Assembly (NCBI GenBank): GCA_018697195.1
Contig: CM031878.1
Location: 37,952,874-38,016,873, forward strand
Source of the DNA: Certhia americana
Taxonomy: Eukaryota > Chordata > Aves > Passeriformes > Certhiidae
Reading direction: 5' to 3'
DNA: 64,000 nt
Below, piece by piece: positions 23,802 through 61,611 of this stretch. The notes below the pieces were generated by a model. That model did not search any database and was not told the DNA's origin. It saw only the letters and a program-made list of their open reading frames with translations. A program made the position numbers and the translations under genes. How positions within the stretch are numbered: position 1 is the stretch's first letter; each line of letters starts with the position of its first letter.

Positions 23802-24329
23802 TTATTGTGAGCTGTTGCCAGGTACTCTTTCCTCACATTCAACATCTTGCAGTTCTATAACTTCTACCTTAGAATTTCTTCTTTCACACCGCACATTAAA
23901 AGGCACATGGGGGTCCTCAAATGGCGCATGGCCAGCTTCATGGTGTCCCTCGTAGGATGGAAAGCTCGCTCCCCGAGAGCTGTGGCTGTGCAGGGCAGGG
24001 TGGACAGCAACAGTGACCGAGGCTGAGGCAGTCACAGTAGTGATAGGCTGGCAGTAGGCTGCTCCGGCAGCACCTGCAGCCCCGAATGCCGGGCTTCTCA
24101 CACTGTGGGGACGAGCCTTGTGGCCCAAGCGATCCCTGCTGCTGGGTCCCGAGTGCCCTTCCGTAGAAATTTCAAAAGCGTCCCTGCGAGGGCGGTAAGG
24201 AGGTGGTCGTGGCCCTTCCTTCGCTTCCCTTTTGGGCTGTCTTCCCTGATGCCGTGGCTGCTGCATGCTGGGCTCTGGATTCAACTGCAGCCTAGGACTT
24301 GGGTGGTGCCTTGCTTCTGGCTGAACCAC
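23802..24329 (-). CDS. PTCH1: PTCH1 exon 23 (last coding exon, PPxY and C-terminus)
   Basis: This exon has 528 coding bases including the TAA stop (23802-23804). It opens [20 protein letters not shown], contains the second PPxY motif in [20 protein letters not shown], then [20 protein letters not shown] and an acidic, conserved end ([39 protein letters not shown]). The middle ([20 protein letters not shown] and the AAGAAGAA run) is the least like human, and the coding part is four codons shorter than human. The local DNA is more GC- and CpG-rich than its surroundings. The acceptor is tctctcag. The exon continues into the 3'UTR. Confidence 0.97.
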   Translation of the reverse strand: MVQPEARHHPSPRLQLNPEPSMQQPRHQGRQPKREAKEGPRPPPYRPRRDAFEISTEGHSGPSSRDRLGHKARPHSVRSPAFGAAGAAGAAYCQPITTVTASASVTVAVHPALHSHSSRGASFPSYEGHHEAGHAPFEDPHVPFNVRCERRNSKVEVIELQDVECEERVPGNSSQ

Positions 24330-25382
24330 CTGAGAGAGACACAAATGGTTACGCCTCTTACAAAGCAAAACACACAAATACTAACTATTCTTGCTTATAT
24401 TTTATGCTGAGAATAATTATAATAATGCTCTGACTCTACACAGAGAGTGTTGTGGAATCTGATAATTGATTTTTCCATGGTTTTTGTCTGAAGTTATTAA
24501 AATCTGGAAAGCATATCTTCAGAAAAATACAGGATGACAGCTGAAAACATTATTGTAAGCTTCCTACATGCTGGTCTATCTTTTCAAAGGGATGGGTGAC
24601 AAGCACTTGATCTTAACTCAACAAGCAGAATTGCAGGCATTTGGAAAAGGCTATTCCATGCAGGGAACATACACAGGATGTTAGTAGAGTAGTTTGTATA
24701 GACTGTAGGAATCTGTTTTCTGATTTCCATAAAGAGCGTGAAGCACAGCAGCTACATCAGTCAATAAACCGTGACCAACTTCAAATGTGGCTGTGCTTGT
24801 ACCTATTTCGAGGCCTCTGCTGAACAAAACCAGATCCGCATTGCAGCTCAGCATGCAACATCAGCAGGGGTAGGAGACAGAGCTTTTTCCCTCTCCTTTG
24901 AAATCACAATTATGCCAACCCAGCAGCAAGATGCAACAGGGCCCAAGATTTGGTACAACACTTAAACTACTTTCTTCTGGCTCTAATCTTTCTCCCCAAC
25001 ATGTGCTGTGACAGAGAGTTATATGATAGCGATCCACAAGGGGCTGTGTGAAAGAGCTTGGGATCTTGTAATCTCTCCACCTTCTCTCTCTGAAAACAAA
25101 CTGAGAGCTCTCTCTTGTGGCTGTTGCCAATAGAATGTAATAGCAATTACCCATGCCAAAGGACTCTGCTTTTGTATCCCCACTTTACCCCCAACTCAAT
25201 TCTCAAGGAGAGAATAAGGAAAATCTTCACTCTCTGCTAACAGGTTTTGGCAGTGAGTCGCAATGCACAATCAGTCAGAAAGAATTTTCCACAAAAATAA
25301 ACAGATTTTTTTAAAAACCCAAAAAAAAAAACACACCAAAAAACTTCTTGCCCTCCTGTTAGTCTATATGAAAGCTACTTAC
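24330..25382 (-). other. PTCH1: PTCH1 intron 22
   Basis: 1,053 bases, GTAAGT...CAG. Nothing recognised inside. Confidence 0.85.
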
Positions 25383-25637
25383 AGTGGATCTTGCAAAGAG
25401 AGGATTCTCAGTTGCTTCCACTACTACTTGATGGACTGGTGCCCCAGGGCCTTGTGCAGCCTCGTACTGATGAAGCTCTTCACTGATGCCAGACACTGTG
25501 GTTTGAGAGCTGTACTCAGAATCAGAGGAATCTGAAGCATTATTTGTGTGGCCAGGTGGCAGTGCAAACCTCACAGTACCAGGGGGTGGCTCAGGAGATG
25601 GCGTGGGCAATCTGTCCTGTCCGTTGGCTGGAGAAAC
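25383..25637 (-). CDS. PTCH1: PTCH1 exon 22 (C-terminal cytoplasmic tail)
   Basis: This exon is 255 bases, phase 0. It encodes [20 protein letters not shown], the [20 protein letters not shown] segment, then [20 protein letters not shown] and an end of [13 protein letters not shown] (human 1184-1268). This is the start of the cytoplasmic tail, rich in proline and serine; no domain fold is expected. Divergence from human is higher than in the membrane part, as is usual for this tail. The acceptor is catcag and the donor ACT|GTAAGT. Confidence 0.96.
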
Positions 25638-29997
<4,360 letters not shown>

Positions 29998-30140
29998 CTG
30001 ACTATAAAATCAAACTCTGATCCTGCAAGCATTAAGACCCCAAGCAGAGTGGACACAGCCCCATCCAGCACTGGTGCAAACATGTGTTCCAAGGCAAGGA
30101 CAGCCCTACGGTTCCTGTCTCCTATGGCAGTTAAAAATGC
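29998..30140 (-). CDS. PTCH1: PTCH1 exon 20 (TM11)
   Basis: This exon is 143 bases and encodes [40 protein letters not shown] and SEFDFIV plus two bases of an arginine codon (human 1103-1150). The segment around [16 protein letters not shown] is TM11. The acceptor is ttacag and the donor CAG|GTAAAG. The only difference from human that I recognise is R for K in GDRNRR. Confidence 0.97.
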
Positions 30141-37623
<7,483 letters not shown>

Positions 37624-37766
37624 CTGGCTGATGTCAATGGGCTTTGCATGGTTGCCTGTTTGTACCAAGAGTTTGTAAGCCAAAACTGCATCATCAGAAC
37701 CATTTTTATAGTTGTTGTAAGTGATCTTTCCAGTTTCCCAGTCGTTGTCAAATGCATCCTGAAGTC
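37624..37766 (-). CDS. PTCH1: PTCH1 exon 16 (ECD2)
   Basis: This exon is 143 bases and encodes [20 protein letters not shown] then [20 protein letters not shown] and KPIDISQ, after completing a glycine codon (human 854-901). An NGS sequon matches human N875. The second extracellular domain is also needed for Hedgehog binding. Differences from human include ITYNN for IMPNN and NHAK for SRDK. The acceptor is tcag and the donor CAG|GTAGTG, a weak site beyond the GT. Confidence 0.96.
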
Positions 37767-43920
<6,154 letters not shown>

Positions 43921-44320
43921 CTTAGCTTTTGGTTTTAGGATGAATGGAGCATAATGCTTTTCTGCAAAAGATGAGAGTGTCCACTTTGTACAGGGTTGCT
44001 CAAGGCAGTGTATACTGGAGTCTGAGAATTGGGAAAGCAAATCCCTCGTCGAGCTTGTGCTTTCTGGGCTCTGGCAGCTCAGGTTATCTTGTGTCACGGT
44101 CACTGGCTGCACAGATATTTCCGAGCGAGGCTCTGCTGTGGTGTAGTACACCTGCGTGTGAGGATCATATTCTGTGCGCAACTGCACTGTGGACTGCATT
44201 GTAATCTGAGTTTCATGTGCAAAACTGTGGCTGCTGTATGGGGGTGGAGGACTGTAGCAAGTATTGTCGTTTTCCACATAGACTTGAGGCTCGACCTGAA
44301 TCACTCTAGTGACACACGGG
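43921..44320 (-). CDS. PTCH1: PTCH1 exon 14 (middle cytoplasmic loop, PPxY)
   Basis: This exon is 400 bases and encodes the middle cytoplasmic loop (human about 616-750). It contains a proline run ending PPPPYSS, i.e. a PPxY motif of the kind bound by WW domains of NEDD4-family ubiquitin ligases; mammalian PTCH1 uses two such motifs for turnover. Serine/threonine-rich sequence follows ([19 protein letters not shown]). The exon ends [14 protein letters not shown] just before TM7. It is one codon shorter than in human, in the stretch between VEPQ and SPPPPY, where this copy reads [10 protein letters not shown]. The acceptor is ttacag and the donor AAG|GTAATC. Confidence 0.97.
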
Positions 44321-46367
<2,047 letters not shown>

Positions 46368-49300
46368 CTAGAGACAATCATAGGATAAGTAATGCTGCTA
46401 AACTTCATGTAGGGCATCAGCTTTACAAAGCATAAAAATCCCTTTCAATTCTCATCCCCATTTACCACTGCAACCCATCTGATGCTTTCAAGCTTTTGTC
46501 TGAGCAAACTGAGAGATATACATTTACAGTCCCATTTCATTATGGTAGGTCTATTGTGGTGAATTAACTTACTTTAATACTCAGCCTTGTACTATTATAA
46601 TACATCTGTGCCTGGATATGTGGTGATTATTTTTGAAGTGGAAAAACAGTCTGTTGACTCAGTAATTATATTTTAACATAAAATTCTGACATATTAAGAG
46701 TGTCAAGGCAAAATAAAATGGAAGCAAACATGAAACTAGGACTGAAGATCTTACATTTATGGGATCTGAAGCAATTTAAGTATCACAATAATACTAAAGC
46801 ATGTTATTAAACCAGAAAAGAAGATTTCAGTAAATATAAAAAAACCCAGATCAGTTTAGTGAAATACTATGTACTTGATGTCTTACTTAAAAGTTTAGCC
46901 AAGAAAGAGCAATATTTTGAGTATTTATTAGGGATTATTTTTAAAGAAGAATCAAAATTAAACCAACACCACATAGAAAATATATGCATTAATATGCCTA
47001 TGTTTAACAGAGCTTGATTTATGAGCCAGTCTACAAAAACTAGTCTTAAATTGGAACAAGAATACTTGATTTAATTTGTAAAGCAAGTATCACATAATGA
47101 AAAAAACAACCTCCCCGCCCACCCCCTTTCAAACCATACTCTAAATCCTTTCCCACACAGAGATTCCCAGAGAATTTCCATAAACATATGTGGTGCAGCA
47201 TCTATCATTATTATTGATAGCATTTATGTCTAAAGCAGAATTGTTAGGAACACAAGGCATCACAAAGGGAAAGCTGGGCACTGGGAACTAGAAGACAGTT
47301 GTAAGAGTAGGAGAAACACTGGGGGGGGGGGAAATTGTTCAGCCACAAACCAATGAAAAGAAAAAAACCCTTTGAAAGCCTTATGTTTTGCCCATTTAGT
47401 AAGCAGTAGCATCTCAATAGTAGCCCAGTTTCATGTTAACCTATCCATATATAAACTATCAAGTGACTTCACCTGTAACTTCTGAAATAATGACTGCTTG
47501 GGTTAATACAGTCTTAAAGAAGAATGAAATTTGGGCTACAAAAATGACCCATTATAAATGTGATGCCTTTTTTTTCCAAAAGAAATATATGGTTTCTGTT
47601 GATCTTGACAGATCAGACCTCAAAACTTGCAGTACAAACAATGTGATATCTAAAATTCATGTTTTAAAAATTCTTGAGTTGGTTTTCAATTATATTACAT
47701 AAATTGCTAAAATTTATCTGTAAAACTCAAAGTAATAACTGAATAACACGGAATGATTTTTACAGTTTTGAAATTGTCAGAATATGATAAAAAGGTTAGA
47801 TATTGTTTTTACTGTTCTGAAAATGACTGAATCAACTAGCTATGTAAATATTTTCTAGTAATTTTAATCATAAATGTATTGCATACAAAAGCTGATTTTA
47901 TTGCTGTTCCTCTTTTTTGGTCTCCAGCCTGCTTGAAGTAAGATTTTAGTACTGCTAGTTGTCTGTAGACATGGCTACTAAAACAGAATTTACCTGGTAC
48001 TTGAAACCAAATTAGTATTTAGTCATCCTTGTGAGAAAAGATCCAATGATTATGTAATGATTTATAAATATTCACATAGAAAGGTATGCAAGGTCATAGC
48101 CAAGACTTCAAAATTATGTGATTTGCTTTTGATCTGCTCTAGAATTAATTTAATCTGTCAGAAAAACAAATGGCTGCTGTTGAAAGCATGGTGTTTTTTG
48201 GACATCGTTCTTACAACTGCTTTCTTTGCTGGTGCTAAACCAAAAAAAGGTTGAATCACCCATATAACATGAATAATTAGTTGTGCCTAACCAAGATCTG
48301 GTATCAAGGATCAGCTAAGATTTACTGAGATTTGGAAAAAAAAGCTGAGATCTGACTCAATAATTCTTACTCCTCTCAGCATGGCTGAAAAACTAACAGA
48401 AGTCCTCTGTTTCTGCTCTATAAACTGCAAATGCTTCACGCTGTATCAGTTCCCTCTCTAGACCCCAACATCCTTGAATCTCCAATATTACTAGATCTGA
48501 AAACTAATATTTTATTGGGTGGTTCCAAACCAAGACAGTGGTAGAGATGGCACTAAAGTTAGCTATACTGACATCTGATTTTTTTTTTTTTAGGAAGCTT
48601 CAAAACTATTCCAGCAACTCACAGTAAATCTGCCTACTTACAACTCTTTTTAGAACAATGAGATTTTCCACTGTGCCATCCCAGTGTTGATGTTTTAACC
48701 ACCCTGCAAGTAAAATATTTCAAAGCAAGCTGTTTTGGTTTTAAATAGATTCCTAGAGCTTAATATTGCACTTCCTATATATTACACACTCTCACCCACC
48801 TTAACCCAGCAATACAAGGATTAAGAGTTCTCAGTTTTCACAACTAAATAAGTTCTTGTATGAATTCTAATTTGTTGTCCCACCAACAAAAAAAACCAAC
48901 AACAACAACAACAACAAAAAACAAAAACAAACAAAAAAAAAACCCTAAAAAAACCCCCAAAACTAGCCTGTGACTTGATAAGGAGAGGGAAAGACAAATT
49001 ACTGAGGAGTAACTCAGTCCCTGACCCGATGCATCTGCCACTGCTTCCCTCGCAATGCCATTCATACACAGTGTTGTGGAATAGGGAAGTATGAGAACTG
49101 AGATTGTGACAACAGCCACAATCTGTAAAAGCAACAAGGAACTGTGGCAGCAGAGCTTCCCAAGTACAGGCAGCACCCGGCTGAAAGCATGCTTAGGATT
49201 TCTGGGAACAGGGCATCTTCTCTCACACCTTAGAGACCAATGGTCAAATGGGAGAGAAAAAGGCCTCAGACCTTTTCCCAGGGAAATCAACAAAGGTAAG

Positions 49301-51033
49301 ATTAGCCCAGAAGGAATAAAATGGGACCTACTCAAGGGTGTAAAATGAAGGCATTCATTGAAATGAGATCAGAGTAAAAAAATTCCATTAATAAAAAAAA
49401 ATTATGTTGGTCACTTCCTGAAAAACACACTACAGTTTTGCATCTTTTCATAATGCGCAGCCTAAAAATATTATTGCTGCTGCAACTGTTAACAGAGACG
49501 GAAGAATAGCAGTCTGTGCTGAAGGCAGTGAGGGAGCAGGGAGCCAGGCTGGCAGGTATGTGCTGGGGCCCCGCTGAAGTATGTGCTGCTATGTGCCATT
49601 CCTGGCAGCCCACCCAAGGAGACCGGGTGTGCTGTATAGCCAGAGGTGATGAACAGATGAGGACGTCTGTCAGGAAAACTTCCACTCTCCTGCTCTCTAT
49701 CTGCAACTCCTTCCTGATATGGTACAGGCTCAGATCCTTGTCCCCTGCCCTCTTTTCCCTTAGGCTTTAATTTTGCTTGTTAATTTCTCATGTCAGGGGT
49801 AGGGAAAGGTAAAGGATAAAAGGAGGAGACAAACTTCAGCAGAGCAAGATAATGGAATGAGCTTAAAAACATACATTCTCTCCTTCCAGAAACCCACCAC
49901 TGGCACCTGGCAATGGACTTCTACTTTTAGGAAAATTGTCATTTTGTGGTGAGGGAAAAAGTTACTTCTAACATTTATTGGGAAAATTCCATTTCTGCTC
50001 ATTAGTGGAGCCACATAATTCCTCTGCTGTTAGGTAAGGAAGTTTCTGATGCAAGAAAGAAAAGGTTGATAATTTTTTTTACCTTAACTTTCCGGGACAT
50101 AATTTACTGTGCGACAGCCTCTGAACAGTCTTTCTTAGGAAATAAAACAGCCCAGAGCTAGTTACACCCAGCCTTGACTTCCTTCACTTATAGTCTAAAC
50201 AAAGGGCTATGTTTAAGACATTCCTACTGTAAGCTTCAAAACTTTCAGTGGATTTCTCAGATAACCTCTTCCTTCACCACCATTTTAAGAAACAAAACAC
50301 ATCTGAAAATTTAGGACCTACTCCTTCAGAGTCCTGAGTACTCTTAGAGATGACGCTTACGACTGAGCATTTGGGTCATATTCAGCAGTCTCAAAGCCCT
50401 AAAACTGCTTAAATAGTTTTAATAGTATTGATCTGAAGTAAGATCAATAAATATTTTTTTTTAAAAAATTAGAACAGTGAAAGAACTAAAACAGTCCCTA
50501 CCTGTGCATGTAATTAACTTCAAAGATCTCACTTTCAAAAGAAATAAATTCCACTTTTTAAATTTTGGAAAGTGTTAACCCTAGCAGACTCCTAAGACAG
50601 CATCAGACCTGAAGTGTCTGAGTCCATAAATTAAATAACCAACTCAGAGGTATCAATGAACTGCTTTAGCTGGCAGAACATGACAGAAGCTGAGACAGGG
50701 CAAGGCACTAATGTGCAAAACATGAATTTCTCACTAGAAGTTTGTCTTGCTGATGCAGGAAATGGTTTATTCTCCCTCTGCAGCCAGGTTATTTTACCAA
50801 TACTGGGCTTCAAAATTATGGAAAGGTTGACAATCAACTTGTAATGACTTAAGATAAGTGAATGAAGAGCAAAAAAAGAGCAATCATTTTCAAGCCCCTC
50901 TGTTAAAAATTCACTACCTAATAAGAAGATGGTAGTATCTGTGAAAAGTAAATTCAGCAGTATTTCCTTGCTTTTTAAGTTTTGCTAGGAAACCATCAAA
51001 GAAAGCAAGGACTTCTTGTTTAAACAAGTCTGA

Positions 51034-51036
<3 letters not shown>

Positions 51037-51067
<31 letters not shown>
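51037..51067. repeat. GA/TC dinucleotide microsatellite
   Basis: About 15 copies of AG on the plus strand, 40 bases from the GLI motif. It probably varies in length between individuals. Confidence 0.95.
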
Positions 51068-51068
<1 letters not shown>

Positions 51069-51107
51069 GAAGGAGACTGTAAATAAAGAAATCCATACAT
51101 AAACACA

Positions 51108-51116
51108 GACCACCCA
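51108..51116 (+). promoter_or_regulatory. Perfect GLI consensus site in intron 12
   Basis: GACCACCCA is the optimal DNA-binding 9-mer of GLI1-3, the transcription factors at the end of the Hedgehog pathway. PTCH1 is their classic direct target, induced as negative feedback. The motif alone is not proof: a given 9-mer is expected about once in 130 kb of random double-stranded DNA. Confidence 0.4.
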
Positions 51117-52086
51117 AACTGCCATGGTTCTCTGATTTCAAGTACTAAGATCAAAGTATAACCTGATTTTGATTTTACCTGGTGAAACTAGGCAAAGCAA
51201 CTAATAGATGTTTCTTTCTAACAACAAAGGATTTCATTTTAGTGGTTGCTAACTTATAAGTGTATCAGTCATATAGGTTGCTCTGATGCCAATGAATCCC
51301 CAGTATAAGTCTCCCACTTCTTCTTTGCACGTTTCACCTCTTATCGATATATATGTTTTTTTATACTATTTTTTTCCAGCAAAGACAAGCTACCAAGAGA
51401 GAATTGAGCAATTGAGCAATTGTCCCTAATTTCTGGACACTAGTGTGGGTTCCTATGCATAAATTCCATATTAACAACTGCCTTACAAAATACTTTGAAT
51501 GCATTTATTCTGAATAATATCAACATGACCATACAATAATATATTTTGAAATCTCACTGGAAACGTTTTGTTTGTCATTTTGCTATGCAGACCTTTAAAC
51601 TTCCAGTGACTCAGTCTGTACCATAACAGTAGGCAAAAACAGATTACTTTAGGACAGGCATAATGTAAGTTAACTGATTACAGTATGAATTACAGCTGTT
51701 GTCTCCACAGATGTTCCAACATTCTGATGTTGAAGAGTGAAAACATGAGTAAAATACTCAAAAAATGAGTAAAATTTGATTAGATGAGAGAGAATTAATA
51801 TTGGTCGCTCATACTCAACAGCTCTGCAGCGTGATTACAACAAAATCACCCATTTGTGTTGAATATTTCTTTATGAAATGCATTTAGGCTGATGTAACTT
51901 CTGTAAAGCAGGTCTTTCTGTAAAGCAGAGTCTGATGACCTCCAGTACCCTGTTAGCTGCTGAAGGTCCCTGTTAAGTGTTTGAAATTGGGCCACAGACT
52001 TAAGAGACATAAATAACTTCTTCAAGTGGAAGAAGTGATTTACTACCAAAAGTATTTCACACATCTAGCTTAGTCTTTATCATGTT

Positions 52087-52835
52087 CATAAGGTTCAGCA
52101 ACGCCAAGTGCATGGTCCTGCACCTGCACTTGTCCCTGAAATCCTGGTATCAGTCTAGACTGTGGGATGATCAGATCAGAGCAGCCCTGTGAGAAGGCCT
52201 TGGGGGTGCTGGGTGTTGAGAGGCTGGACATGACCCAGCCATGGGCACTCCCAGCCCAGAAACACAAACGTGTCCTGGGCTGCATCCAGAGCAGTGTGGG
52301 CAGCAGGGGAGGGAGGGGATTCTGCCCCTCTGCTCTGCTGAGAGCCCACCTGGAACCCTGCATCCAGCTCTGGGGTCCCAGCACAGAAAGGGCACGGACC
52401 TGTTGGAGTGAGTCTAGAGGAGAGTCTCCAAGATGATTAGAGGGATGGAGCATCTCTCCTGTGAAGAAAGGCTCAGAGAATTTGGATTGCTCAGCCTGGA
52501 GAAGAGAATTTTCTGGGGACACCTTACAGCAGCCTCCCAGTACCTAAAGGGGAGCTACACAGAGTCTGGAGAGGGGCTTTTCACAAGGGCATGTTGTGAC
52601 AAAACAAGGGAAATTACTTCAAACTGAAAGAGGGTAGGTTTAGATTAGATATAAGAAAAAAGTTTTAAAAGTTTCATAAGAAAAATTTTTTTTAAATTTG
52701 GATAGGAAAACACAAGTTGCCCAGAGAAGTCTAGTTGAAGATGTCCCTGCTCAGGGGGTAGGGGACAGGGTTGGGCTAGATAGATGACCTTCAAAAGATC
52801 TGTTAGAACTCAAGCTATTCTGTGATTCTACAAAA
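52087..52835 (+). mobile_element. CR1 LINE fragment in intron 12
   Basis: It lies antisense to PTCH1. It matches the end of CR1 ORF2 and the 3'UTR: 'ttcagcaacgccaagtgcat', 'cagcccagaaacacaaacgt' (a diverged RT tail), 'cctggaaccctgcatccagc', 'cttacagcagcctcccagta', and a tail ending 'attctgtgattcta'. It is 5'-truncated, with frames broken. Confidence 0.92.
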
Positions 52836-53991
52836 TAAAACAATTCACTATCACATGATCTGTAAGAAGAGACAACTAGATTTCAGCAAATCAGCAGAGC
52901 TAAACACTGCTAATCATTCAAGACTAAATATCTAGGTTTAGTTACCATGAACATCTGCTAAATGATAAAGGAAACCAATGAGGCCTTTACATTCTCTTTT
53001 ACTCACTACCAAATTGCCTATTGAGAAGAAAATGTAAAAAAATTATTAATGCTTATTGGTAACAGAACTGCTATCACACAGTTTACCATTTCACAGTTTA
53101 ATGCAGGCATATGTAAATCTCTGAGAACAGCAGTAATTGCCACATTATTAGGAAAAATTGCAGCCCTGCTTCCTCTGGGTAGCCAAGAGCTCAATGAGAG
53201 TAGGAATCAACGGAGAACCAGGCTAGAGAAGAAGAAAAATAACTACTGAAATAGTACAGTGCTCTATAGTGCTACAAATTGCTTGTGTCGGGGGAGAAAC
53301 TCCCAAAGCTTTCTTCAGTCTACACTTTCAGAAGAAGTCTTTCTCCAATATCGTAAGTATTTCATATTTCTGGAGATATATTATCACAAACAAATACAAG
53401 AAGACAGAGAACGGGAGAACAAGTGATACTTGGTTCAGCACATAAAATTCACATTTTCTCTCTAACCATCTGGAACACAAAATCCTTGGAAGTTTTCACC
53501 TAGTTTGCTAAAGTTACTGGAAGTAAGGCAGTAAAAAGTGCTTCAGTAATTTTTAAAATTACAAATATATGTGTGCTGCTGTCATTGCACTTCAAGTTTT
53601 TAAGCAAACTGGACAAACATGAATGAAAGGATTAACTTGCTGATGAGGAACATTACAGTGCACATTACACCGCAGCCTATTCCTCTTGACTTTAGAGCTC
53701 AAATCCCTCTGGAAACTTGTTTCTTTTTAGTTACATATAGCTTGGCTTTTGCTTTCAACCCAGCTGTGGTGGTACAGGGCAGTCTTTCGCCTGCCAACAG
53801 GATGTTAGAGGGTCTGTGCATGAGAGGAGGGAGCAGGAGCATGGAGGGCAGGCAGCAGTTGTTACTGCCCAGGTCTGTGGTGCTGCTGCAGTGAGGTACT
53901 GGCCCAGTGAACCACAGCAGCACCAAAGCCAGGCTACAGTGACACCACTAACAAGTATCATCATGGCACCTCCACAGCAAGTAACAGCTCA

Positions 53992-59011
<5,020 letters not shown>

Positions 59012-59133
59012 CTGATAAGTTTACCAGAACTGTTCTTGACTGTACCACCTATTATCAGCTCCTCCTGCCAATGCATGTATTTTCTTGATAGTCCATAGCA
59101 TCCACCACTCAAAACAAGGGCTACATCAAGAGG
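59012..59133 (-). CDS. PTCH1: PTCH1 exon 7 (ECD1)
   Basis: This exon is 122 bases and begins in phase 0 with [20 protein letters not shown], followed by [20 protein letters not shown] and two bases of a serine codon (human about 316-356). An NSS sequon matches the human N349 glycosylation position. The acceptor is ttctag and the donor CAG|GTAAAA. It belongs to extracellular domain 1. It was found by reading the intron sequence between exons 6 and 8, as its frame is closed soon after the donor. Confidence 0.96.
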
Positions 59134-59777
59134 CTAGAAAAAGTTATAAAGAAGCTGTTAATAGGTTTCGTAACTTTAGACAAAATCATACCTTAATTAA
59201 GCACCCAGTGGACTAGAATCATGGATGTTAAAGACCATCTGGGTAGTCAACTAGAAGAAAGGCATTCAAGAGATCAAGTTAAGGAATCATCCACATGCTT
59301 GTTGACCCAATGGCAATTTCTCCAAAGTCTAATGTGACTGATAAAGGGATATAAAAATTCAAGGCCCTTGACTTTGAAGTCATCACAAAAATCAACAAAA
59401 CTGGCACCACTTGAGGAAAGGCTTTTCTACATGGCATGGGGGTGCAGCAGCAGCTGTGTTCCAGCAGTGGCTATTGTCTGTCTGAGGCAAAAGTTTGCTG
59501 AAATGCCTCATCACTGCAGTGCCACAGCCACAGCTGACAACTGTACTTTCACTCTAAATGCACGGGATTAAGCATTGCATCACACAATGAGGAAAAATCC
59601 ATGACCACGAGCTAACAGTGGGTAACAGGAACAGAACAATGACATCATGCAAGAATACAAACTATATATTGCTTGGAAGAAAATGGTACTTTCTTCTATT
59701 CTGTTTGACCTTCCCCCCAAACTTCCCCACCCCCCAGCCTCCCTTGAAAAGACATGCACAAGGACAAGCAAACTTAC
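59134..59777 (-). other. PTCH1: PTCH1 intron 6
   Basis: 644 bases, GTAAGT...TAG. Nothing recognised apart from a one-mismatch GLI-like 9-mer (TGGGTAGTC at 59240-59248), which I do not weigh. Confidence 0.85.
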
Positions 59778-59976
59778 TTTGGTGGAATTTTTATTGGGAG
59801 CTGTGATTGGGCAATCAGGATCAGCAGGATTCAGGCAGGGTCGATCCATATAACCATGACCAACCTCTGCTTTATTCAGCATTTCTTCCCAGCTCTCCAC
59901 TTGGTAGTTTATTTTCTTTAACTCTTCCAAGAATTCTAAGGGGTCAAAGTTGATCCACTGCAAAGGAGGCTTCCCT
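59778..59976 (-). CDS. PTCH1: PTCH1 exon 6 (ECD1)
   Basis: This exon is 199 bases. It encodes [20 protein letters not shown], then [20 protein letters not shown] and [26 protein letters not shown] in overview: part of the Hedgehog-binding extracellular domain 1 (human about 249-315). It contains a predicted N-glycosylation sequon, NST, near its end, at the position of human N312. The donor is AAA|GTAAGT and the acceptor tctgcag-like (ttgcag). Conservation to human is very high; differences are Q for R, I for T and E for D in single places. Confidence 0.97.
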
Positions 59977-61432
<1,456 letters not shown>

Positions 61433-61541
61433 TCAAAATCAGAAAGAGGAAAAACATGGTCACACTAGAATATAATCAAAGTAGTACAAGCTGAATCATG
61501 AAAATACACAAACCTTCTCATTAAATGTCTGCTACACATAC

Positions 61542-61611
61542 CTGGTCCATGTAACCCGCTTCTGTGATGAGTTCTCCTGATTTGTAACACAAATGTTCCA
61601 ATTTCCACTGT
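61542..61611 (-). CDS. PTCH1: PTCH1 exon 4 (ECD1)
   Basis: This small exon is 70 bases. It completes the arginine codon split with exon 3 and encodes [20 protein letters not shown] then MDQ, in the first extracellular domain (human about 195-218). The acceptor is ttacag and the donor CAG|GTATGT. It differs from human in having alanine for threonine in the TEAGY segment. It was too short to stand out as an open frame and was found by searching for the residues missing between exons 3 and 5. Confidence 0.95.

Noticed and set aside
48844..49335. Minus-strand open frame of 163 codons in intron 12
   Set aside because: Its C-terminal end is the translation of a CAA/A-rich simple tract (runs of V, F and C); no similarity to a known protein.
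59240..59248. GLI-like 9-mer TGGGTAGTC in intron 6, and similar one-mismatch sites such as GGGGTGGTC at 12080-12090
   Set aside because: One-mismatch 9-mers are expected many times in 64 kb; the latter lies inside a CR1 copy.
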